In this document: in pieces, positions 20,119 to 30,640 of the stretch
How positions within the stretch are numbered: position 1 is the stretch's first letter
How the letters are laid out: the number at the start of each line of letters is the position of its first letter
NCBI RefSeq assembly: GCF_016734805.1
Contig: NZ_JAERQG010000004.1
Span: 310,001 to 374,000 of the forward strand
Source: Marivirga atlantica
Lineage (GTDB): Bacteria > Bacteroidota > Bacteroidia > Cytophagales > Cyclobacteriaceae
Length of the DNA stretch: 64,000 bases
Reading direction: 5' to 3'
Position numbers and translations under genes: made by a program
The notes under the pieces: generated by a model
The model's input: only the letters and a program-made list of their open reading frames with translations
What the model was told of the DNA's origin: nothing
Databases searched by the model: none

Positions 20119-21300
20119 TTAAGCTGCTTCCTTTTTAGGTAAATTGGCAAATGAATTTCCATTCTTGGCATTGGCCACTTCTTCAATTTCTCCTCTGCTG
20201 ACACTTAAGATAATACCCATAGCCAGCCCTGTAAATAATAGTGAAGTACCACCCATACTCAATAATGGAAGTGGTAAACCTGTTACAGGCCCTAAGCCTA
20301 CTGCTACTCCCATATTCACCAAAGCTTGAATGACAATGGCAAAACTGAGACCCGCGGAGAGCAAACCTCCGTATGCCTTTCCACTGGCAGCAGCGGCTTT
20401 CATGCCTCGGTATAGTAATGTCAGGTAAAGTAAAATAACAATTGAAGCACCAATCAGTCCGTATTCCTCCACTACAATAGCGAAGATAAAATCGGAAAAG
20501 GCTTCAGGTAAGAAATTTCTTTGACTACTGTTCCCAGGACCTTTACCAGTGATACCGCCTGTAGCAACAGCTATATAACTTTGCTGTGCTTGAAATGGTA
20601 CTTCATCTTTATTAATAAAATTCTCTATTCTGCTAATGGCTGTTGCTCCACGCTGACCCACCACCATAGCAATACTCACTGCTAACACTCCCACCAAAGC
20701 AAGCATGGCTAAATACTTTACGGGAATTCTACCTATAAAAAGTAGTAACATACAAGTCATGAAAAGCAAAATAGCGGTACTTAAATTAGTCATAGCAATA
20801 AGTCCACATATCAAACCACACCACAATAGCATTGGTATTAATGCTTTTTTAAAATCATGTATATTCTGTTGCCTTTTTGAAAGCATACCCGCCAAGTTGA
20901 TAATTAGTGCCAGCTTGGCTAAATCCGAAGGTTGAAATGATTGATTGATTAAAGGTATAGTGATCCAACGAGAGGCATTATTTAGATTAACACCAAACTG
21001 CCAGGCAAAAATCAAAAGTGGTACTGATAGATAAAGTGCGAGGCGCGACAACTTTGAATAATACCTGTAATCAATTTTGTGAGCCACCCACATTGCAAAG
21101 AAACTTAGGAGCACCAAGAAACTGTGTCTGAGTAAGTAATACTCAGTATTGCCTCCGTACTTAAAATAGGAAATACTTCCTGTTGCACTGTAAACTACCA
21201 GAATACTCAACATCCCTAAAGCAAAAACAACTGACCATATAACAGGATCACCTTTTAAATGCTTATCAGTCCAACTCTTTATGGTATCAATATTAATCAT
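20119..21300 (-). CDS. ftsW: Septal peptidoglycan polymerase FtsW (SEDS family)
   Basis: A 393-residue polytopic protein with about ten membrane helices. Typical SEDS blocks are seen: NNASRWI (with FQPSDLAKLALI after it), ERNFLPEA-like QRNFLPEAFSDFIFAIVVEEYGLIG, and the GLPLPLLSMGGTSLL region. It would act with the FtsI transpeptidase encoded upstream. Overlaps murD by 4 bases. Confidence 0.97.
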   Translation of the reverse strand: MINIDTIKSWTDKHLKGDPVIWSVVFALGMLSILVVYSATGSISYFKYGGNTEYYLLRHSFLVLLSFFAMWVAHKIDYRYYSKLSRLALYLSVPLLIFAWQFGVNLNNASRWITIPLINQSFQPSDLAKLALIINLAGMLSKRQQNIHDFKKALIPMLLWCGLICGLIAMTNLSTAILLFMTCMLLLFIGRIPVKYLAMLALVGVLAVSIAMVVGQRGATAISRIENFINKDEVPFQAQQSYIAVATGGITGKGPGNSSQRNFLPEAFSDFIFAIVVEEYGLIGASIVILLYLTLLYRGMKAAAASGKAYGGLLSAGLSFAIVIQALVNMGVAVGLGPVTGLPLPLLSMGGTSLLFTGLAMGIILSVSRGEIEEVANAKNGNSFANLPKKEAA

Positions 21301-22670
21301 GCTTGGTGCATACTTTTTAATGCTACTTCACGCTCTAGAAGCTGTACAGCCATTCTAAACTGATTGCCTCTGTCTTCATAATTCTTAAAAAGGTCAAAAC
21401 TTGCACAGGCCGGAGAAAGCAATACTACTTCTCTGTCTTTAGCGAGTTTATAACCCATCCGTACTGCCTCATCCATCGATTGAGTTTCTTCAATGATGGC
21501 AAACTGATCTTTATAGAAGTCTTTAATTTTCTGATTGTCCTTACCCAAGCAAATAACTCCTTTAACGCTCGAACTAACAGCATTCAATTTTGAGTAATCA
21601 TTCCCTTTGTCGACTCCACCAACAATCCAGATAACTGGTCTTGAGAATGACTCGAGGGCATAATAAACAGCATCTACATTAGTAGCTTTTGAATCATTGA
21701 TAAAATCCACTCCATGGATAGAAGCAATAAGCTCCATTCTGTGTTGTGCATTCTTGAATTTTGGTAGACTATCCTTAATAGTGGATGCTTTTAATCCAGC
21801 CAAAGTGGCTGCAAAAATTGATGCCATAGCGTTAATTTGGTTATGCTTACCTTTAATGGAGAGTAAGCTCAATTCGAATTTTAATTCTTTACCTAAATAC
21901 TTTAATACTATTTCTTCATCTGTTACATAGCTGTCTGCCCGTGCTAGCTGCTCAGTAGCAACTCTTATTTCCGGAGCATTTAGCACCTCTTCCTTCTTAA
22001 ATTCTTCTATAATTGAATCCTGACCATTTATAATTATATGATCAGATTTATCCATATTCATAAATAAGCGAAACTTGGCGTGTGCATAGTTTGCCAAGTT
22101 CTTATCATATCTATCCAAATGATCTGGAGTGATATTAAGTAACACAGCAACATCAGGCTTAAAATCTTTAAAGCCATCAATTTGGAAACTACTTACCTCC
22201 AGCACCCACCATTCGTAGTCTTTGTCGATTAGTTGTGCTGCCATACTTTTGCCCACATTGCCGCCCAAGCCCACATTTAAACCTGCCTCTTTTAAAAGAT
22301 GATAGGTTAATAGTGTAGTGGTAGTTTTACCATTTGTTCCTGTAATGGCGATAATTTTACCTTCCGTAAAACGATAAGCAAATTCAAGCTCATCAATTAC
22401 TTTTATTCCTTTTTCCTGCAACTTTACTATTATTGGCGCTGTGTATGGAATACCAGGACTTTTAATCACCAAGTCAGCATTTAGAATTTTTGATTCCGTA
22501 TGCTGTTTCTCTTCAAATGGTATTTCAGCAGTCAATAACTGCTCAGTATAATTATTTTTAATCGCTCCAAAATCAGACACAAAGACATCATAGCCCTTCG
22601 CTTTTGCCAGCAAAGCAGCACCGGTTCCACTTTCACCAGCACCTAGCACTATGATCCTTTTTTGCTTCAT
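21297..22670 (-). CDS. murD: UDP-MurNAc-L-alanine--D-glutamate ligase MurD
   Basis: A 457-residue Mur ligase. N-terminal [14 protein letters not shown] (10-23), P-loop GTNGKTTTT (111-119), central EVSSFQ and [10 protein letters not shown] motifs and the C-terminal NDSKATN segment all match MurD. Overlaps both neighbours by 4 bases. Confidence 0.98.
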   Translation of the reverse strand: MKQKRIIVLGAGESGTGAALLAKAKGYDVFVSDFGAIKNNYTEQLLTAEIPFEEKQHTESKILNADLVIKSPGIPYTAPIIVKLQEKGIKVIDELEFAYRFTEGKIIAITGTNGKTTTTLLTYHLLKEAGLNVGLGGNVGKSMAAQLIDKDYEWWVLEVSSFQIDGFKDFKPDVAVLLNITPDHLDRYDKNLANYAHAKFRLFMNMDKSDHIIINGQDSIIEEFKKEEVLNAPEIRVATEQLARADSYVTDEEIVLKYLGKELKFELSLLSIKGKHNQINAMASIFAATLAGLKASTIKDSLPKFKNAQHRMELIASIHGVDFINDSKATNVDAVYYALESFSRPVIWIVGGVDKGNDYSKLNAVSSSVKGVICLGKDNQKIKDFYKDQFAIIEETQSMDEAVRMGYKLAKDREVVLLSPACASFDLFKNYEDRGNQFRMAVQLLEREVALKSMHQA

Positions 22671-23887
22671 TGAAGTTTTAAAGTAGCAACTGTCAGTATT
22701 GCCAGTAGTATGCCGACAATCCAGAAGCGGTTTACAATTTTGGATTCATGTATTCCTTTCTTTTGATAGTGATGGTGCAAAGGAGACATTAAAAAGATCC
22801 TTCTGCCCTCACCATGTTTTTTCTTGGTGTATTTAAAGTAGCTCACCTGCATGATGACAGATAATAGCTCTACCAAGAATATTCCGCATAAAAGTGGAAG
22901 CAATAATTCTTTTCTGATAGCCAATGCCAGTGTGGCGATAATTCCTCCTAAAGCCAAACTTCCAGTATCACCCATAAATACCTGAGCAGGGTGCGTATTG
23001 TACCATAAAAAGCCTACGCAGGCTCCAACAAATGCGGCACAAAATATCACCATTTCTCCTGAAGTTGGGATGTACATAATATTCAGGTATTCTGAAAAAA
23101 TGACGTTACCAGAGAGGTAAGCAAATATCCCAAGGGTTAAACCTATAATAGCTGAAGTACCTGCCGCAAGGCCATCAATTCCATCAGTTATGTTAGCTCC
23201 ATTTGATACAGCTGTAATAATAAATATTGCCCAAAGCACATAAATTATTACCGTAAAGTCTTGAGGTATAAATGGAAGTATGTTGGAATAATCAAACTCG
23301 TTGTCCTTCAAAAATGGAATAGTAGTTTTCATAGATTTTACATCTTCATAAGCTACCTCCCCTTCTACCATTTCAATCTCAGCTGAAGTAGTTTCAGCGG
23401 TTTTAAATTCTCTTACTACTACTTCCTGATTATAAAAAAGGGTTATCCCCACTATGAGTCCAAGCCCTACCTGACCAACTATTTTAAATTTACCTTGTAG
23501 TCCTTCTTTATTCTTTTTAAAGACTTTTATATAATCATCTAGGAAACCAATCAATCCCATCCAAACAGATGAAATAAGTAAGAGGATGATGTATACATTC
23601 TTTATCTGAGCAAATAAAAGTACTGGAATTACTATCGCCATTAGAATGATGATACCACCCATAGTTGGCGTACCTGCCTTTTCATTCTGGCCATCTAAAC
23701 CCAAATCGCGAATGGTTTCACCCACTTGCCTCTTTTGAAGCATTTTGATTAATTTTTTACCAAAGGTGATGCTAATCAGCAATGAAAAAACCGTTGCCAT
23801 ACCTGCTCGGAAAGAGATGTATTGAAATACTCCTGCTCCGAAGAGATCCATTTGCTTATCTAAATAGTTGAATAAGTAATATAGCAT
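22667..23887 (-). CDS. mraY: Phospho-N-acetylmuramoyl-pentapeptide transferase MraY
   Basis: A 406-residue membrane enzyme transferring phospho-MurNAc-pentapeptide to undecaprenyl phosphate (lipid I). Catalytic Asp pair DD at 117-118 in [30 protein letters not shown] and the loop [10 protein letters not shown] are intact. Between helices there is an insertion at about residues 155-200 rich in acidic residues, making it longer than the E. coli enzyme (360); this is common in Bacteroidota. It overlaps murD by 4 bases and lies 9 bases after murE. Confidence 0.98.
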   Translation of the reverse strand: MLYYLFNYLDKQMDLFGAGVFQYISFRAGMATVFSLLISITFGKKLIKMLQKRQVGETIRDLGLDGQNEKAGTPTMGGIIILMAIVIPVLLFAQIKNVYIILLLISSVWMGLIGFLDDYIKVFKKNKEGLQGKFKIVGQVGLGLIVGITLFYNQEVVVREFKTAETTSAEIEMVEGEVAYEDVKSMKTTIPFLKDNEFDYSNILPFIPQDFTVIIYVLWAIFIITAVSNGANITDGIDGLAAGTSAIIGLTLGIFAYLSGNVIFSEYLNIMYIPTSGEMVIFCAAFVGACVGFLWYNTHPAQVFMGDTGSLALGGIIATLALAIRKELLLPLLCGIFLVELLSVIMQVSYFKYTKKKHGEGRRIFLMSPLHHHYQKKGIHESKIVNRFWIVGILLAILTVATLKLQ

Positions 23888-23896
23888 TGCCTTTGC

Positions 23897-25363
23897 TTAT
23901 CGGTTATGAATTAGGTTTAACATTTCATTTACTACTTCTTTATCATCGAAGTGATGTTTCACTCCTTTTATCTCCTGATAGGTTTCATGTCCTTTTCCTG
24001 CTACTAAAATAATATCACCACTTTGCGCAAAACTACAGGCGAGCTTAATGGCCTCTTTTCTATCAGAAAGTTTAGTCACTTTTCTCACTTGCGATACCGA
24101 AACGCCTTTCTCCATGTCGGCAATGATCTGATCAGGATCTTCATTTCTAGGATTATCAGAGGTAAGAATTACCCTATCACTCAGTTTGCAAGCTATTTCT
24201 GCCATGATTGGTCGTTTGGTTGTATCGCGATTTCCTCCACATCCTACTACAGTTAGTACCTGCTCGTTACCTGTTCGAACATTATCGATTGTTTTTAACA
24301 CATTTTCTAACGCATCAGGCGTATGAGCATAATCAACAATAGCAGTGATTCCGGCCGTGTTAGGCACCTGTTCAAAACGACCATTCTCCAGCGAAATTTG
24401 AGAAAGGGCAGTTAGAACCTCTATACTTTCTTCCTCTAAAAGGGTAGCAACTGTATAAGCCGCCAATAAATTATAAGCATTGAAATAACCAATCAACTTA
24501 AACCACACATCCTGACCTTCAATATTTAGTTCTAAACCTTGTAAGGAATTGGTCAATACCTTTGCCTTATAATTAGCCATTGACTTAAGCGAATAAGTAT
24601 ACTTATCGGCTTTGCAATTTTGCAGCATTACCATACCTCGCTTGTCATCTACATTGACTAAAGCAAAGGCTTCAGATGACAACCCATCGAACAATTTCTT
24701 CTTTGCTTTTATATAGGCATCGAAAGTTTCATGATAGTCCAAATGATCATGTGAGAGGTTTGTAAAAACAGCACCCGCAATATCTAAACCGGCCATACGC
24801 TCTTGATCAATGGCATGACTGCTCGCTTCCATGAAAACTACCGTACAATCGGCCTTTACCATTTTATGTAAAAGCTGATTCAGCTGAATAGCATCAGGTG
24901 TAGTGTGTGTTGCCTCAATTACAGATTCATTAATCTGATTTTGCACTGTAGAAAGTAGACCAACATTATAGCCTAATTCTCTAAAAAGCTTATATAAAAG
25001 CGTTACCGTTGTAGTCTTTCCGTTGGTTCCGGTAACAGCTACAAGCTTAAGTTTTGATGATGGATTGCCATAGAAGTTAGAAGCCATGATACCCAGCGCA
25101 CGAGCACTATTGTCAGTTTGAATATAGGTTAAACCTTCATTCAATTCTGCCGGCATGTCTTCGCAAACAATGACCTTCGCACCAGAAGCTGTTGCTTTAT
25201 CAATAAAGTTATGACCATCTACCTGCGTACCTCGAACAGCAATAAAGATATTGCCTTCTTCAACTTTTCTTGAATCGAACTGAATAGCATTGATGTCTAT
25301 ATCTGTGGCACCATGTACCGATAGCAATTTTACTTTATATAATATGTCTTTTAATTGCGTCAC
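23897..25363 (-). CDS. murE: UDP-MurNAc-tripeptide synthetase MurE, meso-diaminopimelate type
   Basis: A 488-residue Mur ligase adding the third stem amino acid. P-loop GTNGKTTT (112-119), central HTTPDA and EASSHAIDQ, and FTNLSHDHLDYH are present. The substrate loop reads DNPRNEDP; DNPR is the signature of enzymes adding meso-diaminopimelate rather than lysine, so the peptidoglycan is inferred to be of the DAP type. Shares one base with the upstream ftsI stop. Confidence 0.98.
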   Translation of the reverse strand: MTQLKDILYKVKLLSVHGATDIDINAIQFDSRKVEEGNIFIAVRGTQVDGHNFIDKATASGAKVIVCEDMPAELNEGLTYIQTDNSARALGIMASNFYGNPSSKLKLVAVTGTNGKTTTVTLLYKLFRELGYNVGLLSTVQNQINESVIEATHTTPDAIQLNQLLHKMVKADCTVVFMEASSHAIDQERMAGLDIAGAVFTNLSHDHLDYHETFDAYIKAKKKLFDGLSSEAFALVNVDDKRGMVMLQNCKADKYTYSLKSMANYKAKVLTNSLQGLELNIEGQDVWFKLIGYFNAYNLLAAYTVATLLEEESIEVLTALSQISLENGRFEQVPNTAGITAIVDYAHTPDALENVLKTIDNVRTGNEQVLTVVGCGGNRDTTKRPIMAEIACKLSDRVILTSDNPRNEDPDQIIADMEKGVSVSQVRKVTKLSDRKEAIKLACSFAQSGDIILVAGKGHETYQEIKGVKHHFDDKEVVNEMLNLIHNR

Positions 25364-27456
25364 TAACTCACTTCAATTTTAATGGTGCTTCCTTTTAATG
25401 CTTTTGTCCCTGGCAGTTGTGATTGTGTAATCACCCTACCTCCATCACCTTTAATAACTACTTGCAACCCTTTATTTTCTAATAAGTATAGAGCATCACG
25501 CAAGGTCATGCCTTGCACATTAGGCACTACATTCCCTTCAGCTTCATTGAGCTTCCACTCTATTGAATTTTTATCGATATCAGCTCTTACCCATTCTGCT
25601 TCATCAACCTCACTATGATTTGAAATACCTAAAAAGTTAAGCATCAGACTCAACTCATCTTTTTTACCGGCTTGTACTACAGGGAAAATGCCCATTTCAG
25701 GTTGTTCTTCCAGCGCATATTTATCATGCATTTTTAAATCTAAGGCATAAATTTTATCTGCGATTTCCTTAAATACTGGTGCAGCTACATCTGAACCATA
25801 TTGTCTGTAACCTTTAGGATTATCCATTACCACTATGGCTGAATACTTAGGGTTGTCAGCAGGGAAATAACCAGCGAATGAAGTGTAGTATTGTCTTACA
25901 TATCGGCCATTTTTTAAACTCTGAGCAGTACCTGTTTTACCAGCCACTTTATAATTGGCATTATTGATATTAGAAGCAGTACCCCTTTCTACTACACCTT
26001 CCAATAAGGTTCTCACTTTTTTGAGTGTTTCTTTCGAGCAGATTTGATCACTTATTACTGAAGTTTTATAGGTATTGATTTCTCTATCTACCTGTCTGAT
26101 AGATTTAACCAAAAGCGGACGAATCATTTTGCCATTGTTGGCAACTGCATTATAAAGTGTGAGTATCTGTAAAGGAGTAAACTCCAGTCCGTACCCATAA
26201 GCCATCCATGGTAAAGTGATGCCACTCCACTGATTCAATGGTGGTACTTTAGGTTTGCCTTCACCAATCATCTGGAAACCCAAAGGCTCAGTTAATCCCA
26301 TTGTCTTTAAGTAATCTAGAAACCGCTGCGGGTTTTCTCTGAAAGTTTCATCAATCAGTTTAGCGATTGCAATGTTTGATGATTTCTCGAAAGCCTCTTG
26401 CAAACTGATAGTACCATAACCGCCAGGTTTATGATCACGAACAGTTTCTTTATAAAATTTAAGTTCGCCATCACCTGTTTTGATAGAATCGGACAATTTC
26501 AAGTCTCTTTCTTCAAGCAAAGCAATGTATGAAGCAAGCTTCATGGTACTACCCGGCTCTCTCAGGCCATGGCTACCAACTGCATAATTGTAAACTTCTC
26601 CATATCTTCCACTGCTTAATTTTTTGAGGTTACTGATAGCTTTAATTTCTCCGGTAGCAACTTCCATCACCACTACACAGCCCATATCCGCATCGTGCTG
26701 CACCAAATGGCTCAAAAGTGCAGATTCGGCAACGTCTTGTAGGTTAATGTCTATTGTCGTTTGAATATCATAACCATCCTTCGGTCTTACTTCGGTACCA
26801 TCATAAAGTGGTCGCCAGCTACCTCCTGAAATTTTTTGGAAGAGCGCTTTACCATTTTGCCCTGCTAAATAATCGTTAAAGCTGTACTCTAAGCCTGCAC
26901 CATAGTCATTCTCATTAAGGAAGCCGATTGTTCTAAAAGCCAGGTTGGAAAATGGCCTGAAACGCTTATCTGTTTTTGTAAAGATCACACCACCACCTAG
27001 TCTGCCTTCACGGAAAATTGGCCAGGATTCCATTTCCTTTTTTTGCTGATAACCTATCAAATCTCTTGTAAGCATAAGGTATTGGTTACCCTTTTGCCTG
27101 GCAGATTTTATCTTTTGTTTATAATAAGTAGCAGACTGACCGAAGCTTTTTGATAAAAGATAGCTCAAGGAGTCTACCCCTTCTCTAAAAATATTATCGC
27201 CAGCAATGGTAGGATCGATAGCTACCCTATAAAAAGGTAAAGAAGTAGCCAGTAGACTACCATTATCAGAATAGATGTTACCACGTGTAGCTTTAACTTC
27301 CTGGTAACTCAGGTTAATTTCTTCAGCCATCTGCTTCCACTTCTCACCATTAATCCACTGAATATTTACGATTTGGTAAATAATGGCAATGGCGAAGATC
27401 AGCACAAAAAGAAATGCTATCCTTACTCTTAATAATATGGATTTCTTAATATTCAC
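25363..27456 (-). CDS. ftsI: Septal transpeptidase FtsI/PBP3 with C-terminal PASTA domain
   Basis: A 697-residue class B penicillin-binding protein. One membrane helix (about 10-32), a non-catalytic domain with RGNIYSDNG, then the transpeptidase: STMK (303-306, catalytic Ser303), SSN (359-361) and KTGTAQ (near 507). A single PASTA repeat occupies about 638-697. It cross-links septal peptidoglycan with FtsW. The PASTA domain is absent from E. coli FtsI but frequent in Bacteroidota. Overlaps ftsL by 11 bases. Confidence 0.97.
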   Translation of the reverse strand: MNIKKSILLRVRIAFLFVLIFAIAIIYQIVNIQWINGEKWKQMAEEINLSYQEVKATRGNIYSDNGSLLATSLPFYRVAIDPTIAGDNIFREGVDSLSYLLSKSFGQSATYYKQKIKSARQKGNQYLMLTRDLIGYQQKKEMESWPIFREGRLGGGVIFTKTDKRFRPFSNLAFRTIGFLNENDYGAGLEYSFNDYLAGQNGKALFQKISGGSWRPLYDGTEVRPKDGYDIQTTIDINLQDVAESALLSHLVQHDADMGCVVVMEVATGEIKAISNLKKLSSGRYGEVYNYAVGSHGLREPGSTMKLASYIALLEERDLKLSDSIKTGDGELKFYKETVRDHKPGGYGTISLQEAFEKSSNIAIAKLIDETFRENPQRFLDYLKTMGLTEPLGFQMIGEGKPKVPPLNQWSGITLPWMAYGYGLEFTPLQILTLYNAVANNGKMIRPLLVKSIRQVDREINTYKTSVISDQICSKETLKKVRTLLEGVVERGTASNINNANYKVAGKTGTAQSLKNGRYVRQYYTSFAGYFPADNPKYSAIVVMDNPKGYRQYGSDVAAPVFKEIADKIYALDLKMHDKYALEEQPEMGIFPVVQAGKKDELSLMLNFLGISNHSEVDEAEWVRADIDKNSIEWKLNEAEGNVVPNVQGMTLRDALYLLENKGLQVVIKGDGGRVITQSQLPGTKALKGSTIKIEVS

Positions 27457-27829
27457 CCTCTTCTATCACAATTTTAAACGGTGGCTCCTGTGATTCCACT
27501 AATCCTAATTTTTTAACTCTTTTAGCTACTTCAGATTGCTTGGAAGCAAACATGTATTCAGACTTAAGTGTGGTATAATCAGCTCTTAAATCTTCAACTT
27601 CCTGCTCCAGTTTGTCTATTTTCCTAATGGTTTTATCAGCATAATGGCTATTACCTATGTAGAAGATGCCAAGCACGACAAAAAACAGAAAGTAAGGAAG
27701 GTATTGAACCGGAAGCCCTTCACTCTCCTTATCACCACCAAGCTTCTTATCTAAAAATGAAAAGATGCTACCTGATGACTGCTTGTCCATATTCCCTTTA
27801 TGCTTAACCTTGTAAGTATTCTTGCTCAT
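27446..27829 (-). CDS. ftsL: FtsL-like divisome protein
   Basis: A 127-residue bitopic protein. A cytoplasmic N-terminus of about 43 residues precedes a membrane helix (about 45-62, YLPYFLFFVVLGIFYI), then a coiled coil (about 70-105, KIDKLEQEVEDLRADYTTLKSE) and a short tail. Topology, size and position between rsmH and ftsI identify it as the FtsL counterpart, though sequence conservation in this family is low. Overlaps rsmH by 4 and ftsI by 11 bases. Confidence 0.85.
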   Translation of the reverse strand: MSKNTYKVKHKGNMDKQSSGSIFSFLDKKLGGDKESEGLPVQYLPYFLFFVVLGIFYIGNSHYADKTIRKIDKLEQEVEDLRADYTTLKSEYMFASKQSEVAKRVKKLGLVESQEPPFKIVIEEGEY

Positions 27830-28731
27830 ATCTTCTCCGCAACTCTAAGTTTTGCACTTCTTGCTCTATTATTCTGCTGCAGCTCCTCTTCAGAAGCTGT
27901 TATGGGCTTTCTATTTATAGCCTTAAAAGCTTTATTTACATTACCATAGAAGTCTTTATCTTCTTTACCTTCAACATTTCCTTTATTGATGTAATTTTTC
28001 ACCAGCCTATCTTCCAGGCTATGGTAGCTCATTACTACCAACCTTCCTCCAGGTTTTATTACTTCTTCCATTTGCCTTAGCATTTCTTCTAAAGCTGTTA
28101 ACTCTTCATTTACTTCTATGCGTAAAGCCTGAAAAACCTGTGCATAGTATCTATTTTCACGCCCTCTTTTAGCGTAATTATCCATGATAGATTTTAGCTG
28201 ACCTACAGTAGTGATGGCCTCATTTGTTCTGGCACTAACAAGAGCTCCTGCCAACGTTTTAGCATTTCTCACCTCACCATAAAGTCCTAAGATTTTGTGT
28301 AAATCAGCTTCAGAATAACTGTTAATTACTTCTTTAGCAGATTGAGAAGCCTGCTGATCCATTCGCATATCCAGCTCCGCTTCAAAACGAGTGGAGAAGC
28401 CTCTTTCTGGTTTATTAAACTGATGAGAAGAAACTCCTAAATCCGCCAATACACCGTCTACCTGCTTTACACCATGCAACTTGAGGTATTTCTTTACCAA
28501 CCTAAAGTTGGCCGGTATAAAATTAAAGCACTCATTATCTATAGCTTCTGCATTCACTACAGCATCCTGATCCTGATCAAAAGCATACAACTTTCCTGTG
28601 GTCAAATGCTCAAGTATAGCCTTCGAATGACCACCACCCCCAAAAGTTAAATCCACATAAGTACCAGTAGGATCAATAGACAATCCTTCCAGACACTCTT
28701 GCAACATGACCGGATTATGATATTCACTCAT
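27826..28731 (-). CDS. rsmH: 16S rRNA (cytosine-N4)-methyltransferase RsmH
   Basis: A 301-residue SAM-dependent enzyme methylating N4 of C1402 in 16S rRNA. HNPVML at the start, the SAM loop VDLTFGGGGHS (26-36), the DLGVSSHQ motif, and VMSYHSLEDRLVK near the C-terminus are typical. It lies 5 bases after mraZ. Confidence 0.98.
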   Translation of the reverse strand: MSEYHNPVMLQECLEGLSIDPTGTYVDLTFGGGGHSKAILEHLTTGKLYAFDQDQDAVVNAEAIDNECFNFIPANFRLVKKYLKLHGVKQVDGVLADLGVSSHQFNKPERGFSTRFEAELDMRMDQQASQSAKEVINSYSEADLHKILGLYGEVRNAKTLAGALVSARTNEAITTVGQLKSIMDNYAKRGRENRYYAQVFQALRIEVNEELTALEEMLRQMEEVIKPGGRLVVMSYHSLEDRLVKNYINKGNVEGKEDKDFYGNVNKAFKAINRKPITASEEELQQNNRARSAKLRVAEKI

Positions 28732-28736
28732 AAGGA

Positions 28737-29183
28737 TTACTCTTGAAAAAGGTGTTTCTCAGCCAACTCAGAAAACGCCTGCTGGTCTTTGATCAGGAAT
28801 TCATCATAACGTGATGGCTCCCAAATTTCTACCCGATTACCCATGCCCACTACAATACTGTCCTTTTCTAAACCAGCATAGCTGGTCATGTTTTTCGGAA
28901 AAAGAATTCGGCCGGCAGCATCGAGCTCAACGATAGCATTCCCCCTGAAAAAGTTACGCTGCAAATTTCTGTACTCAGCGTTAAACTCATTTAAACCCGC
29001 AATTTTTGAGTAAATCTTTTTATACTCAACCATTGGGTACAATACCAAACATGGCTCAAACCCACGCCTCAAAACCAGCTCGCTTCCCGAAATCTCGGGC
29101 AGGCTGTTTTTGATCTTGGCGGGCAAGACCATACGCCCCTTGGCGTCTATTTTGCAATCATATTCTCCTGTGAAGAATGCCAT
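28737..29183 (-). CDS. mraZ: Transcriptional regulator MraZ
   Basis: A 148-residue protein with two AbrB-like swapped-hairpin domains, each with the family core: DAKGRMVLPAKIK (about 13-25) and DAAGRILFPKNM (about 88-99). In other bacteria it forms rings that bind repeats in the dcw promoter and repress it. It is the first gene of the cluster; matching repeats lie 59-85 bases upstream of its start (see the promoter entry). Confidence 0.97.
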   Translation of the reverse strand: MAFFTGEYDCKIDAKGRMVLPAKIKNSLPEISGSELVLRRGFEPCLVLYPMVEYKKIYSKIAGLNEFNAEYRNLQRNFFRGNAIVELDAAGRILFPKNMTSYAGLEKDSIVVGMGNRVEIWEPSRYDEFLIKDQQAFSELAEKHLFQE

Positions 29184-29211
29184 GTTCAGTTTTTACACAA
29201 TTTCTTAAAGA

Positions 29212-29268
29212 CAAAACTAACACAATTAGCGACATTTCATACCACTTTCCCCCACTTTTTTCCACCTT
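29212..29268 (-). promoter_or_regulatory. dcw operon promoter with three candidate MraZ boxes
   Basis: On the minus strand TAGTTTTG (29219-29212) matches the Bacteroidota -7 element TAnnTTTG exactly. Immediately upstream, at the place of the -33 element, three heptamers AAGGTGG, AAAGTGG, AAAGTGG start at an exact 10-base period (29268, 29258 and 29248 downwards). MraZ of other phyla binds three or four such G-rich repeats at 10-base spacing, and AAAGTGG closely resembles the mollicute box. Autoregulation by steric block of RNA polymerase is inferred. The rest of the gap 29184-29418 shows nothing else convincing. Confidence 0.7.
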
Positions 29269-29418
29269 CAAATAAATATTATTGAAATGATGACTGCATC
29301 TGTAGAAAAAGTGCAATTAGGTAGCTAAAATCAAGAAGAAGAGCCTGTTAAGGAGGTAGATGAATTTCCCTATTCTTTTACTCATTAAGGCTTTTACTCA
29401 GAATTTTTTGGCTTAACT

Positions 29419-30546
29419 CTATTCAAATGAAGCTATTCCACTGTTAAAAGAGGCTGGTGGGGTAATGTGGGGCATTTTTTCCATAAAGCTCATTTTAGCC
29501 ACGAAGTTTTTCAGTCCTACAATCTGCTTTCCGTCTTTTATGGTAAGTTTCTGAGCCTCTTTTGATTGAAAAAGTGTAGCTATATCATTTAGTCTTCCGG
29601 ACGGCACTTTCTTTCTTTCAAGTATTTCAAGCAATGTTATACTATCAAATCTTTGAATGCTCTCTTGCAAAAGAGTATTCAACTCCGTCCTGTTTTTCAC
29701 TCTCTGTTTATTATTCTCAAATCGCAGATCATTTGCAATTGATTCAACATTCAAAGACTCACAAAGGAGCTTAAACTGTTTATCATTTCCTATAGCCAAA
29801 ATTATTTGAGCCTTGTCGGCACAGGTAAAAAGTTTACCATATGGAGCAATATTCGGATGCTCGGCACCCATTTTCTGCGGGTTATAATCACCCACCAGGT
29901 AATTGGTTGCCTGATTCACCAAAGAAGAAACAGCTGCATCAAATAAAGAAACAGATACCCGGCTTCCCTCATTAGTTTTCAACCTGTGAATGTAAGCCAA
30001 TAAAACCGCCTCCTTTAAATGGTGAGCAGCCAAAACATCTATCAAGGCAACGGGCATTTTTATGGACTCGCCACCGGGCTCCCCGTTCAAAAACATATAA
30101 CCTGTTTCAGCCTGTAGAATAGCATCATACCCTACTTTCGGACTGTCATTCCCATAGCCGGTAATTTCAGCATAAATGAGTTGAGGATTAATATTTCTTA
30201 GCGTCTCATAATCAAGACCAAGTTTTTCTGAATCACCTGGTTTATAACTACTTATTAATAAATCGGCTTCTTTTATTAAATCTTTGAGAGTTGCCTGATC
30301 TCTTTCTGATTTCACATCGAGGGCTACACTAGTTTTACCTGCATTAACTGCAGAAAAATAAGCACTTACACTTGAGTTATCTGATTCCTCTGAAGTCTTC
30401 CAGCTTCGCGTAACATCACCTTTGGTTGCAGGATTCTCTACCTTTATTACTTTAGCACCAAGCTCTGCAAAAAACTGTCCTACCGAAGGGCCGGCAAGCA
30501 CATTTGCAAGCTCCACGACTTTTAAAGAATCAAATATATGTTGCAT
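29419..30546 (-). CDS. CaiB/BaiF (class III) CoA-transferase family protein
   Basis: A 375-residue cytoplasmic protein with the family N-terminus (LKVVELANVLAGPSVGQFFAELGAKVIKVE) and the ALDVKS and YAEITGYG blocks. Asp170 in PVALIDVLAAHHL matches the position of the catalytic aspartate of formyl-CoA transferase. It would move CoA between carboxylic acids; the substrate cannot be told. It stands alone between the dcw cluster and a divergent TlpA gene. Confidence 0.9.
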   Translation of the reverse strand: MQHIFDSLKVVELANVLAGPSVGQFFAELGAKVIKVENPATKGDVTRSWKTSEESDNSSVSAYFSAVNAGKTSVALDVKSERDQATLKDLIKEADLLISSYKPGDSEKLGLDYETLRNINPQLIYAEITGYGNDSPKVGYDAILQAETGYMFLNGEPGGESIKMPVALIDVLAAHHLKEAVLLAYIHRLKTNEGSRVSVSLFDAAVSSLVNQATNYLVGDYNPQKMGAEHPNIAPYGKLFTCADKAQIILAIGNDKQFKLLCESLNVESIANDLRFENNKQRVKNRTELNTLLQESIQRFDSITLLEILERKKVPSGRLNDIATLFQSKEAQKLTIKDGKQIVGLKNFVAKMSFMEKMPHITPPASFNSGIASFE

Positions 30547-30640
30547 AGCTTTTCAATTAAGTACTAAATTGCAAACATAAGGATTTCAGGCATATGACCT
30601 GTCATTGCATTTTTATGTTCTTAAGCCTTTTTTTATCGAT

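Noticed and set aside
23897-25363. Lysine-adding MurE
   Set aside because: The substrate loop reads DNPR, the diaminopimelate signature, not the lysine-type motif.
29300-29418. Terminator for the CoA-transferase gene
   Set aside because: AGCCTGTTAA and TTAAGGCT can only pair across a loop of more than 30 bases with a bulge; too weak to report.
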